From the NCBI GenBank assembly GCA_016926955.1, contig JAFGNN010000030.1:1-64000 (forward strand): 64,000 nt of DNA, written 5' to 3'. This stretch comes from Spirochaetales bacterium (GTDB lineage Bacteria > Spirochaetota > Spirochaetia > Treponematales > UBA12059). Positions 38,332 to 48,091 of this stretch are shown one piece after another (the stretch's first letter is position 1; each line of letters opens with the position of its first letter). The notes under the pieces are model-generated. The model saw only the letters and a program-made list of their open reading frames with translations. It had not been told where the DNA came from and did no database searches. Position numbers and translations under genes: made by a program.

Positions 38332-39426
38332 ATGGTGCGCCTTCTCTCGATCGAACCATACTCATTCAGGAATCTGGAGAATAGTCCGGTCGAAACGGAC
38401 GCGGACCGGGTATTCCTGATAGGCGAGAACGGACAGGGAAAAACGAATTTCCTCGATGCGGCATATACCATCTGCTTCGGCTCTTCGTTCAGGGGAGCTT
38501 CCGACGGCGAAGCGGTCCGCAAGGGCCAAGCCGCCTGGAGTCTGGCGGCGCGGATCGACGACGGGTACGGAAACCCGCGGGAGCTGAGGGTAAGCTGGCA
38601 GGATGGGGCGAAAGGGATAAGCGAAAACGGCAAGCGTGTCAGTGACCGAAAAGAGCTTGTTTCGAGGAATCCCGCCGTCGTGTTTTGTCACGAGGACTTC
38701 TCGTTTGCCGCGGGGGAACCGGAACGTCGAAGATTCTTCTTCGACCAGACCGCCAGCCTTGCCTCAGCTGATTATGTCGATCGCCTCCGCTCGTACCGTC
38801 GCGCGCTCAAGATGCGCAACGCAACCCTCAAGGAAGGGATTCTCGACGTCGTGGATGTTCTCGACGAGCAGCTGGCTGAATACGGAACGGCCTTGGTGCG
38901 GGCGCGAACGTCGTTGGTGGACCGTTTTGATCCGGTGTTTGCCGAACGTTTCGAGGCTGTCTCCCGACTCGGAAGACGAGTCGGTCTTGAATACCGGCCC
39001 TCGTGGCCGGTGGAACTCGGACCCGGGGAAATTGTCACTCGCTTGCGCGCCAAGCGAAGGGAAGAGTTGGCGATGGCAACCACGCTCTCAGGCCCGCATA
39101 GGGATCGCTTCCGGTTCTCGTGCCAGGGTGGAGGCGATTTCTCGACTGAAGCCTCAACAGGCCAGTTGCGCCTTTTGGCCTTGACGCTCAGGGTCGCCCA
39201 GGCGGTCTTCACAAGAGCGGAGACCGGTCGGGCTCCGATCCTCTTTCTCGATGACGTTCTCCTGGAGCTGGATCCCGCAAAGCGAAAACGGTTCATGGAC
39301 GCGTTGCCTGAAACGCCGCAGGCGTTCTTCACCTTCCTGCCGGGCGAGCCTTGGGAAGCTTACCGGAGCGATTCCACCCTGCTATACTGGACGGACGATG
39401 GACGATTCACGCGTAAAGAAAGCTAG
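38332..39426 (+). CDS. recF: DNA replication and repair protein RecF
   Basis: 364 residues. An SMC-like ATPase that helps load RecA at gaps. Walker A GENGQGKTNFLDAAY near residue 32, the ABC-type signature region STGQLRLLALTLR and Walker B PILFLDDVLLELD. AAGGAG lies just before the ATG. The last 29 bases overlap the DUF721 gene, implying coupled translation. Confidence 0.94.
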   Translation: MVRLLSIEPYSFRNLENSPVETDADRVFLIGENGQGKTNFLDAAYTICFGSSFRGASDGEAVRKGQAAWSLAARIDDGYGNPRELRVSWQDGAKGISENGKRVSDRKELVSRNPAVVFCHEDFSFAAGEPERRRFFFDQTASLASADYVDRLRSYRRALKMRNATLKEGILDVVDVLDEQLAEYGTALVRARTSLVDRFDPVFAERFEAVSRLGRRVGLEYRPSWPVELGPGEIVTRLRAKRREELAMATTLSGPHRDRFRFSCQGGGDFSTEASTGQLRLLALTLRVAQAVFTRAETGRAPILFLDDVLLELDPAKRKRFMDALPETPQAFFTFLPGEPWEAYRSDSTLLYWTDDGRFTRKES

Positions 39427-39892
39427 CGACCTCGTGAGCGCGCTGGTCAGTCCGAAGGCTGCCAGAATGGGCGAAGGCTGGCAAGGCTTCTTTTCCGCCT
39501 GGTCGGAGCTCGCCGGCGAAAGAGTCGCCGCCCACTCGAGGATAGCCGATGTCGACAAGGGAATCGTTGTAGTCGAGGCGGATCATCCGGGCTGGATACA
39601 GACGCTTCAGTTTTCCCAGGCGCGCATCCTGGCCGAACTCAAACGACGCTATCCGAATCTCGGACTGCGAGGAATCTCCTTCCGGAACGCCACGGAGGGC
39701 CGCGGAGCCCGTTCCGAAGCGATGCCCCCGTCGGTGGCCGAGAGGAATGCGGCCGCATGGTCCAAACACGAACAGCCGGAGACGATACCCGAGAATTCCG
39801 AGGGAACATCGGAGCGGATTCTTCCGGAAGGCGAGCTCGGGATGGCGCTCGAGAGGCTGAGGGCGGTGCTCGGAGGCTCGCGCTCCGATTGA
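39398..39892 (+). CDS. DUF721 / DciA-like protein
   Basis: 164 residues. The conserved DUF721 core is at residues 25-95 (FSAWSELAGERVAAHSRIAD; VVVEADHPGWIQTLQFSQAR). DciA members of this family help load the replicative helicase DnaB in bacteria lacking DnaC or DnaI; the location beside dnaA-dnaN-recF fits. Start 39398 is the ATG inside the recF 3' end; the open frame further upstream is out of family. Confidence 0.85.
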   Translation: MDDSRVKKASDLVSALVSPKAARMGEGWQGFFSAWSELAGERVAAHSRIADVDKGIVVVEADHPGWIQTLQFSQARILAELKRRYPNLGLRGISFRNATEGRGARSEAMPPSVAERNAAAWSKHEQPETIPENSEGTSERILPEGELGMALERLRAVLGGSRSD

Positions 39893-40011
39893 CGAGCCGG
39901 GCGCGTTCACGCTAGACTCCCCCGATTTTCCGTCGAAATTTCGGCGCTCGAGATCGGAGCTGTCCATCGGCCTTCCGGTCCGGGTCGCCTTGATTCCCAA
40001 GGAGCACTCGC

Positions 40012-40167
40012 ATGAAGCGTACCTACCAGCCGAGCCGGACCCGCCGCGTTCGCAAGTTCGGATTCCGGGCCCGCATGAAGACCCGGGGCGGTCGTCTTGT
40101 CCTGAAGCGCCGTCGCGCCAAGGGCCGGATCAAGCTCAGCATCAGCGACGAGCAGAAGAAGTACTAG
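40012..40167 (+). CDS. rpmH: 50S ribosomal protein L34
   Basis: 51 residues: [18 protein letters not shown], then [20 protein letters not shown], unmistakable L34 with a slightly longer tail ([13 protein letters not shown]). AAGGAG is ten bases upstream. First gene of the conserved rpmH-rnpA-yidD-yidC-jag block, four bases before rnpA. Confidence 0.97.
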   Translation: MKRTYQPSRTRRVRKFGFRARMKTRGGRLVLKRRRAKGRIKLSISDEQKKY

Positions 40168-40171
40168 TTCC

Positions 40172-40546
40172 GTGGCCGACGGCGGACGGACCGCCCGGGC
40201 CTTCGCGTTCCCGAAGTCCGAGCGCATACGGAAACGTGCCGACATCGACATCGTCTTCAAGAAGGGAACCCGGTTCTCCGTGCGTGGCTTGCGCCTGCAC
40301 GTCGTCCCCAACGGGACGAAGGGGAACCGGGTCGTCTTCGTGCCCGTAAGGCAATACGGCAATTCAGTGCGACGCAACCGCGCGCGCAGGCTCGTCAGGG
40401 AGGCCTATCGGCTATGCCGCGGCGAAGCGATGGGTAGCGATCTCGTATTCGTCATCTATCCCGGCTTCGATGAATACGGCCAGCGAGCCGCTCAAGTCGG
40501 ACGCCTGCTCTCGATAGCGGGACTGGCGAACGGGAACGGCGCATGA
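40172..40546 (+). CDS. rnpA: Ribonuclease P protein component
   Basis: 124 residues, GTG start just after rpmH. Assists the RNase P RNA in maturing tRNA 5' ends. Contains the RNR signature [16 protein letters not shown] and the N-terminal [20 protein letters not shown]. Overlaps yidD by four bases. Confidence 0.95.
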   Translation: MADGGRTARAFAFPKSERIRKRADIDIVFKKGTRFSVRGLRLHVVPNGTKGNRVVFVPVRQYGNSVRRNRARRLVREAYRLCRGEAMGSDLVFVIYPGFDEYGQRAAQVGRLLSIAGLANGNGA

Positions 40547-40764
40547 GGAAGCTACTCAACGCGGCGCTCATCGGCCTCGTCCGATTCTACCGAGTCGCCG
40601 TTTCCCCCCTTTTTCCCCCGTCCTGCCGCTACCATCCGACCTGCTCGGCATACGCCCTCGAGGCGCTTAAACGCCATGGACCCGTCAAGGGTCTCGGCTT
40701 GAGCGTCCGGCGTATCCTGCGCTGCCACCCGTTCCATCCTGGAGGCTTTGACCCCGTACCATGA
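40543..40764 (+). CDS. yidD: Membrane protein insertion efficiency factor YidD
   Basis: 73 residues. The family core [20 protein letters not shown] and [13 protein letters not shown] is complete, with an amphipathic N-terminal helix that associates with the inner membrane. Helps YidC-mediated insertion. ATGA overlaps join it to both rnpA and yidC. Confidence 0.96.
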   Translation: MRKLLNAALIGLVRFYRVAVSPLFPPSCRYHPTCSAYALEALKRHGPVKGLGLSVRRILRCHPFHPGGFDPVP

Positions 40765-42614
40765 GCATATTCAACCAGAACGAAAAAGGCATGGACTGGC
40801 GCACGCTGCTCGCGGTCGCGCTCTCCGTGCTCGTCATGAGCGGCTACGCCTTCCTCCAGACCCTCAAGGCGCCCAAGGCAATCGAACCCGTCGCGGTCGC
40901 CGAGCCGGCTCCTGTCACGGAGCCGCTCCCCGCCGCCGCCGAGGCGCCCGCTCCTCTCATCACGAGCGCTCCTCCTGCCGTCGAAGCGGGCACTACCGAT
41001 CTGGAGGCGGGGGTATCCGTCGAGGCACCGAGCGTCGAAAGCCGGACGATAGTCAGGACTGACGTGTTCGAAGCGACCTTCACCAACCGAGGCGGCGAGC
41101 TCGTATCGCTCAAGCTGCTCCAGCATGCCGATCGAGACGGCGTCATGGACCTGGTGCTCGATCCGAACGGGGATGTCGAAGGTTTCGCCATAGCCTTTGG
41201 AGGTCCGGATGCGGCCCCTTCGCGCGAGTTCATGAACGTCAGCCAGCCAGACGCCAACAGCGTAGTGTTCGAGCGAACCTATTTCTCCCGCTCCGCGGAT
41301 GGAGCGCTGAAGCCGTTCACGCTCACGAAGCGATACCAGTTCGCGCCCGGCGAGTACATGTTCCGTCTCGAGATCACGCTCACGACCGAAAACGGCGATT
41401 ACCTTCCCCTCGACGCGGAAGGAAAGGGTTACACCCTTTCTTTCGGCCCGCAGATAGGACCTCGGTATGAGCATCTTTCCAGGACCGCCGATTTCAGGAA
41501 ATTCGTCGTTCTGCTCGATGGCAAGAGAAAGGTGATCCGTCCGAAGGGCGATCTTGAAACGAAATCCGACCGCTTCGCCTGGTCGGCGATTTCCGGCAAG
41601 TACTTCACCTTGATCGCCATTCCGGACGCCACGAGCTGGCAGACTACGTTCGAATCGACCACTGTCGACGGGAAGCCCGGCGTCACGGCCTTCGCGTTCA
41701 CGAGACCCGCGATCAAGGCTTCCCGGCAGACCGACACGTTCATGATTTACGCCGGCCCGAAAAGCTCCAGGGAACTGGCTCGTTATGACGGCGCCGACAG
41801 GAACGCCTTCAAGCGCGCGGGCGACCGTCTCGAGGAAGTCCTCGAGGGCGGGAACATCCTTGGTTGGCTTGAGTCGCTCCTCAAGGTCGGACTGAACTTC
41901 TTCTACGGCATCGTTAAGAATTACGGCGTCGCGATTGTCCTGCTCACGATACTGGTCAAGGCCATAATGTTCCCCCTGACCAAGAAGGGATCGATGGCGA
42001 CGGCGCGCATGGCCGAGTTCCAGCCACGGATCAAGGAACTCCAGGAGAAGTACAAGAGCAACCCGCAAAAGCTAAATCAGGAGATGGCGGCGCTTTACCA
42101 GAAGGAAGGATACAACCCGCTTTCCGGTTGCCTGCCGATGCTGATCCAGATTCCTCTTTTCATCGCCATGTACGCGTTGTTCAACAACCACTTTGACCTG
42201 CGCGGAGCGTCCTTTATTCCCGGATGGATTTCGGACTTGTCGCAGCCCGAGGCCATCGTGGAATTCCCCACGATCACCCTGCTGTTCATCAAGGTCAGCG
42301 CGATCCGCGCCCTGCCGATCATCTACCTGGCCAGCCAGCTGCTCTACGGCAAGTTCACGCAGCAACCGACATCCGGCGCCCAGAGCGCGGGCCAGATGAA
42401 GATGATGATGTACGGCATGCCGATCATGTTTTTCTTCATCCTGTATGACGTGCCCTCCGGTCTGCTTGTCTACTGGATCGTGTCGAATGTCCTGACCATC
42501 TTCCAGCAGATCGCGATCAACAAGATCATCCATGCCAAGCGCGCGGAAGCCGCCGCATCAGCGCCCGCGGCCCCCAAGCTGATCGCGCCGAACAAGGGAA
42601 CGCGCAAGAAATAA
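40761..42614 (+). CDS. yidC: Membrane protein insertase YidC
   Basis: 617 residues, long Gram-negative type: an N-terminal TM ([20 protein letters not shown]), a proline/alanine-rich linker, a large periplasmic beta-sandwich domain, then the five-helix insertase core beginning [20 protein letters not shown] with the conserved groove and coiled-coil loop [20 protein letters not shown]. The C-terminal tail is basic. Inserts membrane proteins alone or with SecYEG. Confidence 0.95.
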   Translation: MSIFNQNEKGMDWRTLLAVALSVLVMSGYAFLQTLKAPKAIEPVAVAEPAPVTEPLPAAAEAPAPLITSAPPAVEAGTTDLEAGVSVEAPSVESRTIVRTDVFEATFTNRGGELVSLKLLQHADRDGVMDLVLDPNGDVEGFAIAFGGPDAAPSREFMNVSQPDANSVVFERTYFSRSADGALKPFTLTKRYQFAPGEYMFRLEITLTTENGDYLPLDAEGKGYTLSFGPQIGPRYEHLSRTADFRKFVVLLDGKRKVIRPKGDLETKSDRFAWSAISGKYFTLIAIPDATSWQTTFESTTVDGKPGVTAFAFTRPAIKASRQTDTFMIYAGPKSSRELARYDGADRNAFKRAGDRLEEVLEGGNILGWLESLLKVGLNFFYGIVKNYGVAIVLLTILVKAIMFPLTKKGSMATARMAEFQPRIKELQEKYKSNPQKLNQEMAALYQKEGYNPLSGCLPMLIQIPLFIAMYALFNNHFDLRGASFIPGWISDLSQPEAIVEFPTITLLFIKVSAIRALPIIYLASQLLYGKFTQQPTSGAQSAGQMKMMMYGMPIMFFFILYDVPSGLLVYWIVSNVLTIFQQIAINKIIHAKRAEAAASAPAAPKLIAPNKGTRKK

Positions 42615-42644
42615 GCATCCTCCCATCCGTCAGGAGACAGACAT

Positions 42645-43367
42645 ATGGTGCACGAATTCGAAGGGAAAACCGAGCGGGAGGCCATCGACCTCGCCGCCGC
42701 CGAACTCGGTCTCGCACGGGACGATTTCGACGTCGAGATCGTCGAGACCCAGACCGGCGGCATTTTCAAGAAGGGGCGGGTAGTGATCCGCGTCCACACC
42801 CGCGATGTTCGGGGAGAGGCTCGTCGCGCCGAGCGCCCGCGATCCAAGCCACTCGAGGATGAACCGCCCCGCGCCCCGCGAGCCGTGACCGAGCCTTTGC
42901 CGACAGACGAGTTCGAGGCGCAACTCGTCGACTTCACCAGGACCGTGGTGGAGAAGATGGGTTACAACTGCACGGTATCCGTGCTTTTCAGGGAACCGCA
43001 GAAGCTCGGACTCAAGATCGACAGCGAGCACGCATCGATCCTGATCGGCAAAAAGGGCAAGAACCTCGACGCCATCCAGCTGCTGGCCAACGTTTACGCG
43101 GGCAAGCTCGGACGCGAAGATCTGAGGATCATCGTCGACTCGGAGAACTATCGGATACGCCGCGAGGAGAGCCTGGTGCGCATGGCCTACGAGACCGCCG
43201 AGTCGGTGCGCAGGACCCGCAATTCGGTTCTGCTCGAGCCGATGAACCCGTTCGAGCGCCGCATCATCCACACGACTCTCAACGACATAGTAGACATCGA
43301 GACCAAAAGCGAAGGCGAAGGCCTCTACAAGCAGGTCCGGGTTCTCTGGAAGGGTCTCCGGCGCTGA
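42645..43367 (+). CDS. jag: RNA-binding protein Jag/KhpB
   Basis: 240 residues with three parts: the Jag N-domain (HEFEGKTEREAIDLAAAELG), a KH domain with the GxxG loop in ILIGKKGKNLDAIQLLANVY, and a C-terminal R3H domain (MNPFERRIIHTTL). The region between (ERPRSKPLEDEPPRAPRAVT) is a charged linker. Binds RNA, with roles in cell envelope or division in other bacteria. Ends the rpmH block; a strong terminator follows. Confidence 0.92.
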   Translation: MVHEFEGKTEREAIDLAAAELGLARDDFDVEIVETQTGGIFKKGRVVIRVHTRDVRGEARRAERPRSKPLEDEPPRAPRAVTEPLPTDEFEAQLVDFTRTVVEKMGYNCTVSVLFREPQKLGLKIDSEHASILIGKKGKNLDAIQLLANVYAGKLGREDLRIIVDSENYRIRREESLVRMAYETAESVRRTRNSVLLEPMNPFERRIIHTTLNDIVDIETKSEGEGLYKQVRVLWKGLRR

Positions 43368-43390
43368 CGCGTCACGAACGGCTGAATGGA

Positions 43391-43425
43391 AAAACGGCGC
43401 CATCCCGACGGGGTGGCGCCGTTTT
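43391..43425. terminator. Bidirectional rho-independent terminator
   Basis: A 16-bp stem (AAAACGGCGCCATCCC/GGGGTGGCGCCGTTTT, loop GAC) with A-run before and T-run after. It serves jag on the plus strand and the TIGR03545-like gene on the minus strand, whose stop lies 18 bases away. Confidence 0.92.
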
Positions 43426-43442
43426 CTTATTCAATACTCGAC

Positions 43443-45515
43443 TCAGGGTTTCAGTGAGGGGAGGGTTGGCAGGGTCGGAAGTCCAGGAAGGAGGCCGGTC
43501 GCAAGGGTCTTGGCTCGGGCTTCGAGATCAGCGAGCTTTCGGTCGAGGGCGACCCGCAGCTCCCCGACCGCCTTTTCGTCTCCCCGGGCCGCTCCCAGAA
43601 GGCTCTCGACCGAAGACTTTGATCCCAGCAGGGGGGTGAGTGAATCCGTGGCCCATTCGGAGACCGCCTGTTCAATCTCCATACGGGCTTTCGCGGCGTA
43701 CTTGTCGGCGATTTCGGAGAGGGCTGCGGCGATGAGTCCATCAAGGTTGGTGCTGGCCTTGAACGAATCCTTACCCGAAGGGACAGAGGTCCACTCAAAC
43801 TCAGCGTTCACAACCCCCGCTCGGTCAAGGGCGCCAGCCACGACAGAACCGATCGTGCCGTTCGATGCGAGCACGTCCAGGCTGGAGGCGCGGGCTGTCG
43901 CTGTCGCGACGAAGCCGCCAACCTTGGGGCCCGTGACGGAGCCGGAAATATCTGCGATACCGATAAGCCGGTCGAGGCCTGCGGCCGCTAGTTGTTCCGT
44001 CAGATCGAAGGGGACAGCGCTTGCGCTGAAGCGGACAGCGAAGGCGTCGGACGAGGAGGATCGGAGGTCGGCTACCCCCTTGGCCTCGATGGCGGAAGGC
44101 TTCCGCTTCCAGCCCAGGGACAGAGCCGTGGCTCCGGGAACCAAGTCCGGATCGGTGCTGACAAATTCCAGGATGGTCGACCATTCGTCGTCGCCCGAAC
44201 GGAAGGAGGCGCCGAGGCGGTCAAGCCTGAAAACCGGCCAACTCGACTTGAACTGGATGTCGCGGCCTTTCGAAACGTCCCTGTCCATGGCGGCACTTTC
44301 CCCGGCGGAGTCGGGGCGGCTCTTCAGGGCGAGCTCACGGATCTTGATGGCCGCCTCGTATGCGCGGCGACCGTAGTAGAGGGCCGTCTCCGCCTTGGAT
44401 GAGAGGACCTCGCGGAGGACCGGCTCAAGCACCCCAGCAGCGGCGCCGCTCTTGAAATCAACCAGTGAAAGCAGGTAGGCCAGATCCGTGGAGAGGGCCT
44501 CGCGGGCCATACGCTCAAGTGAGCGCGCCGTTTCGATGTCGGCGGCGACGCCGGCCGCCACGGCGACTGCCTCGGCGCTCGCGGCCTTGGTCGCGTCGAT
44601 GGCTTCTTTGACCTTTGCTATGGCGGCAGCGGCATCCGCCGCGTTCGCGATCTTGGCCGGCTCGATAGCGAGCGCCGCCCGGGTGCTTTCCTTCATCCGG
44701 ACAACAGCAAGCCTGGATGTATCCGCGCGCGCAGTCCACTCGGATTTCGCCGTGTCATAGGCTTCCCCGGCATCGGTCCAGGCCTCGGGTGCCGACAACT
44801 TGTCGAGTTCGCGTTCGAGCAGGGCTTTCGCGTCGAAGGCGGCGAGGTCCACGAGCGGCGGACCGACGGGGCTTTCCTGCTCGACCTCCGGGAGCTTGGG
44901 CGTCTTTCCGGGCAAGGATCCGGGGAACGAGCGCGTGGTTCCCAGCTCGATGGTCGAGACGCTCGCTTCCTCGATGTGGACGCGACCGAGCAGAAGCGCC
45001 TCGGGATTGAGATTGAGGGCGACGCGCCCGGTTTCGACCAGGTTGGTCATGGGCGCGTCGCGGTCGGCGATGGTAAGGCCTGACATGGAGAAATCCATGC
45101 CGATCGGATCGAAGCGCAGGCCGATAACATCCGCCCGGGCCTCGAAAATCGATTCCAGGGCGAGCTCGATCAAGCGCTCGAGGGATGAATTGAGGAAGAA
45201 GGCGCCATAGACGGCGACACCGCCCGCGACGAGGGTTGTGGCAATCAAGGGGCCGGCCTTGAGGAGCCCGCGGTTGGCAAGGATCGTTTTCCCAAGCTTG
45301 CCGATCCGGGCTGCCGCCTTGGCGTCGAGCCCGGGCTTCGGGACCATCACGCCGTTCTTCGCCTCGAAGCTGCGGGAGAGGAATTCACGGTCTTGCGGCT
45401 GCTCGATGGCTTTAAGGATTTTTCGCTGGAAATCGGATTCCGAGAGCGGTTTACGGAAGAGCTTTCCAAGCTTGGGTGCTTTAGGAGGCTTTGGGATGCC
45501 GGCTGGTTTTGGCAT
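43443..45515 (-). CDS. TIGR03545-like protein
   Basis: 690 residues. A short basic/proline-rich cytoplasmic N-terminus (AGIPKPPKAPKLGKLFRKPL) is followed by one TM (LIATTLVAGGVAVYGAFFLN), then a long extracytoplasmic part with an AsmA-like start (IGLRFDPIGMDFSMSGLTIA) and an alanine-rich helical stretch around residues 240-330. It pairs with the TIGR03546-like gene immediately upstream; in TIGRFAMs the two co-occur, mainly in spirochaetes and some gammaproteobacteria. The function is unknown, and an envelope lipid or assembly role is only inferred. Start 45515 is the ATG after AAGGGAAACC; the longer frame upstream overlaps the neighbour. Confidence 0.8.
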   Translation of the reverse strand: MPKPAGIPKPPKAPKLGKLFRKPLSESDFQRKILKAIEQPQDREFLSRSFEAKNGVMVPKPGLDAKAAARIGKLGKTILANRGLLKAGPLIATTLVAGGVAVYGAFFLNSSLERLIELALESIFEARADVIGLRFDPIGMDFSMSGLTIADRDAPMTNLVETGRVALNLNPEALLLGRVHIEEASVSTIELGTTRSFPGSLPGKTPKLPEVEQESPVGPPLVDLAAFDAKALLERELDKLSAPEAWTDAGEAYDTAKSEWTARADTSRLAVVRMKESTRAALAIEPAKIANAADAAAAIAKVKEAIDATKAASAEAVAVAAGVAADIETARSLERMAREALSTDLAYLLSLVDFKSGAAAGVLEPVLREVLSSKAETALYYGRRAYEAAIKIRELALKSRPDSAGESAAMDRDVSKGRDIQFKSSWPVFRLDRLGASFRSGDDEWSTILEFVSTDPDLVPGATALSLGWKRKPSAIEAKGVADLRSSSSDAFAVRFSASAVPFDLTEQLAAAGLDRLIGIADISGSVTGPKVGGFVATATARASSLDVLASNGTIGSVVAGALDRAGVVNAEFEWTSVPSGKDSFKASTNLDGLIAAALSEIADKYAAKARMEIEQAVSEWATDSLTPLLGSKSSVESLLGAARGDEKAVGELRVALDRKLADLEARAKTLATGLLPGLPTLPTLPSLKP

Positions 45516-45526
45516 TTCGGTTTCCC

Positions 45527-46066
45527 TTACTCGAAGGCACGCGCGAGGCGCGAGGCAGTTGATACCGCGCCGGCGAGCTTTTGCACCAACGGGATTTTGA
45601 AGAAGGCTTTCACGAACTTGCTGCCGGCGATTTTTGGCGCCAGGTTCTCGCGGTAAGCGTGGATGAGTGCGCGCATGCCGAAGAAGAGCGGCGCCCAGAG
45701 CAGGAGGCCGACAGCGAGCCCGCCCATGACCAGGGTGTTGTTGAAGCGGGTCAGGGGCAGGACGGGCAGGTCGTAGAGGCGTTCGAAGAGTCCCCTGAGC
45801 GAGGCCATGCGGAGGAGCCAGGCTCCGAGCCCCTCGATAGGACGAGCGAGAATAGGAACAAGAAACTTCCCGATGCCCATGACGAGCATGGTCATGCCGT
45901 AGTTGGCCTTGGTCATGAAGGAAACGAAGAAAAGGCTTATCCAAAGCAAGTTGCCTGACGGCACGAGGGCAAGCAGTACCCCCGTGGCGATGCCGGCTGC
46001 TATTTGGCCGCGGCTTACGTTGGAGTTGAGCGCCACTATCAGGCGTGCGAGTTTCTTGATGAACAT
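45527..46066 (-). CDS. TIGR03546/DUF2062-like membrane protein
   Basis: 179 residues, two or three membrane helices (GIATGVLLALVPSGNLLWIS; TLVMGGLAVGLLLWAPLFFG). The N-terminus RLIVALNSNVSRGQIAAGIA resembles DUF2062. Eleven bases separate it from the TIGR03545-like gene, so the two are one operon. Function unknown. Confidence 0.8.
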   Translation of the reverse strand: MFIKKLARLIVALNSNVSRGQIAAGIATGVLLALVPSGNLLWISLFFVSFMTKANYGMTMLVMGIGKFLVPILARPIEGLGAWLLRMASLRGLFERLYDLPVLPLTRFNNTLVMGGLAVGLLLWAPLFFGMRALIHAYRENLAPKIAGSKFVKAFFKIPLVQKLAGAVSTASRLARAFE

Positions 46067-46162
46067 TTCCGGCCTCCGCGGGAAAGTATGGAGCGCGTTG
46101 GGGTCTGTGGCAAATTCGGGGGCTGCGTATGGGAGACAGAGTCCGGATGCGAGTCGCGCTTG

Positions 46163-47074
46163 TTACCCGAGCGCGATTCCCGCTATCCAGAGCGCGCCGA
46201 AGGAAAGGTGGAGGATGTTGGTGGCGGGGATGGCGTCGCGGCGGCCTGTCGCGACGCGGGCTCGGGCGCGGAACGCGAGGGGAAGGGCCGCGAGTGCCGC
46301 GAGCGCGGTTTTGGGGACAGAGCCCGCAAGCGGCAGGAGCAGGGCAAGGACGAATGAGCCGAGGAGGAGCAGGTCGTAAAGGGCGAGTCCGGCGCGTCGG
46401 CCGAGCCGGACGGTCAGGGTGCGGATCCCCATGGCCGCGTCGCGTTCGACATCGCGGATTTCATTGGAGAACATCATGGCGGGGATGAGGAGCGAGACGG
46501 GCAGCGAAAGCAGGAGCGGCCGCCATGAAAGGGCGCCGCCGTAGCCGAGCCAGGCGCCGAGGTTCATGAGCGGCCCCATGAGTACGAACGAGAGGATGGC
46601 GCCGAGGGCGAAACGTTTGTAGACCACCGGTTCGCCCGTGTACCCGTAGCCGCCGGCGAGGCCGAGCGCGCCGACCCAAAGCAGGTGCCGCGATCCGGTC
46701 GCGACAAGGTACAGGCCGATGAGTCCCGCGAGGCCGAAGCAGGCGAGGCCGGCCATGAAGACCAGCACGGAGAAGGCCTCACGTTCCTTCCCCAGGAAGC
46801 GGATCATCCGGGTGGACGGAGGCGCCGCCTTCTGCCCGCACTCGAAGAAATCGTTGATGAAGTTGGTGGCGCCTTGGATGGCCAGGCCGGCTATCGTAAC
46901 GAGCGCGAGCAGGAGCCAGCCGCGCGATTCCATACCAGGTAGGAGTATCCCGTCGCGATAGGCGAGCGCCGCGGGGACGCTGGTCGCGTAGAGCGCAAGG
47001 CTGAGCGAGAGCGGCCGGGAGGCTTTCCAGAGGTCACGGATCAAGGCCGCGGGATTTCGATCGAGTATGATCAT
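46163..47074 (-). CDS. UbiA-family prenyltransferase, MenA-like
   Basis: 303 residues, about eight membrane helices. Joins a prenyl chain to an aromatic or other acceptor. The first Asp-rich motif is NFINDFFECG (a relaxed NDxxD), the second NEIRDVERDAAMGIRTLTVR is a good match to DHNA polyprenyltransferases. The longer ORF from 47971 is antisense to the ABC genes; start 47074 has GGTGGAAG upstream. It diverges from an ABC importer, which may supply its acceptor; that link is inference. Confidence 0.82.
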   Translation of the reverse strand: MIILDRNPAALIRDLWKASRPLSLSLALYATSVPAALAYRDGILLPGMESRGWLLLALVTIAGLAIQGATNFINDFFECGQKAAPPSTRMIRFLGKEREAFSVLVFMAGLACFGLAGLIGLYLVATGSRHLLWVGALGLAGGYGYTGEPVVYKRFALGAILSFVLMGPLMNLGAWLGYGGALSWRPLLLSLPVSLLIPAMMFSNEIRDVERDAAMGIRTLTVRLGRRAGLALYDLLLLGSFVLALLLPLAGSVPKTALAALAALPLAFRARARVATGRRDAIPATNILHLSFGALWIAGIALG

Positions 47075-47179
47075 GCTGCTTCCACCGTCGCGGGGATTGT
47101 TGTCGTGCCGGAAGGGACGATACCATGACAGGGTCGCGGGGGCCAATGCCGCCCGTCCCGCACAGAAAGGAACACCGTA

Positions 47180-48091
47180 ATGAAGACTCGCATGCGACCG
47201 GGAATCGTGGGCCGGATCATCACCTCGCTCGTTGTTCTGACGGCTCTGTCCCCGATAGCCGTTGCCGCGCCCGTCAGGCTGAAGGTCGGCCTCATGCCCG
47301 CCGTTGACGCCGCCCCGATGCTGCTCGCCGCCGAACGCGGCTACTTTGAAGCCGAAGGCGTCGAGGTCGAACTCGTCGTCTTCACCAACGCGAACGAGCG
47401 TCAGGTCGCCTTGCAGACAGGCGCGGTTGACGGAACCATCACGGATCTCGTTGCCTTCGTCTACAACGTACAGGGCGGCTTCGACCTGCGCATCGCTTCT
47501 TCCACGGACGGATCTTTTCCCTTCCTGGTCCGAAAGGACTTCTCGGAAGCGACCAAGGTCCGAGTCGCGATGATGGAGGTGAGCGTCTCGAACTACCTGG
47601 CCGACGCCTGGCTCGGTTCGCGCTATGCGCTCGAGAAGGTCTTCATTACGGAGATTCCCGCTCGCCTCGAGGTCATCAAAGCGGGCAAGGTCGACATGGC
47701 TTGCCTGCCGGAACCCATCGCCTCGATGGGCGTCCTTGCGGGACTGGAAAAGCGGGAGTTCGCCAACACCGACGATTATTATCCTGATATCCTTGTGTTC
47801 ACCGCGTCCGCTGCGGCCAAGAAGCTCGACGCCATCCGTCGCTTCAATCGGGCGGTGGACCGGGCCGTGGCGGATCTCGTCGCGAATCCCTCTCTCGCCC
47901 GCGCCCTGCTCGTGGAAAAGCTGAGGCTTGACCCGCGGGTGAAGGATATGATGACCCTGCCGACCTGGCACCCGACGCGGCTTCCTGCCGCCGAATACCT
48001 TGCCAAAGTGTCGGCGTGGATCGCGGAGCTTCAGGGCAAGCCCGTGACGCTCGATTGGAACAAGTTCCTGCTCCGGGAGGCGCTCCCCTGA
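47180..48091 (+). CDS. ABC transporter substrate-binding protein (NMT1/SsuA-like)
   Basis: 303 residues with a signal peptide ending near VAAPVRLKVG. Class II periplasmic fold: KVGLMPAVDAAPMLLAAERG, YFEAEGVEVELVVFTNANER, and the hinge QTGAVDGTITDLVAFVYNVQ. Such proteins bind small organics (thiamine precursors, sulfonates, nitrate-like anions). The ligand is undetermined here. First gene of an import operon with ATPase (TGATG overlap) and permease. Confidence 0.86.
   Translation: MKTRMRPGIVGRIITSLVVLTALSPIAVAAPVRLKVGLMPAVDAAPMLLAAERGYFEAEGVEVELVVFTNANERQVALQTGAVDGTITDLVAFVYNVQGGFDLRIASSTDGSFPFLVRKDFSEATKVRVAMMEVSVSNYLADAWLGSRYALEKVFITEIPARLEVIKAGKVDMACLPEPIASMGVLAGLEKREFANTDDYYPDILVFTASAAAKKLDAIRRFNRAVDRAVADLVANPSLARALLVEKLRLDPRVKDMMTLPTWHPTRLPAAEYLAKVSAWIAELQGKPVTLDWNKFLLREALP

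Noticed and set aside
46163-47971. 602-codon ORF for the prenyltransferase
   Set aside because: The extra N-terminal 299 codons are antisense to the ABC binding-protein gene; the true start is 47074.
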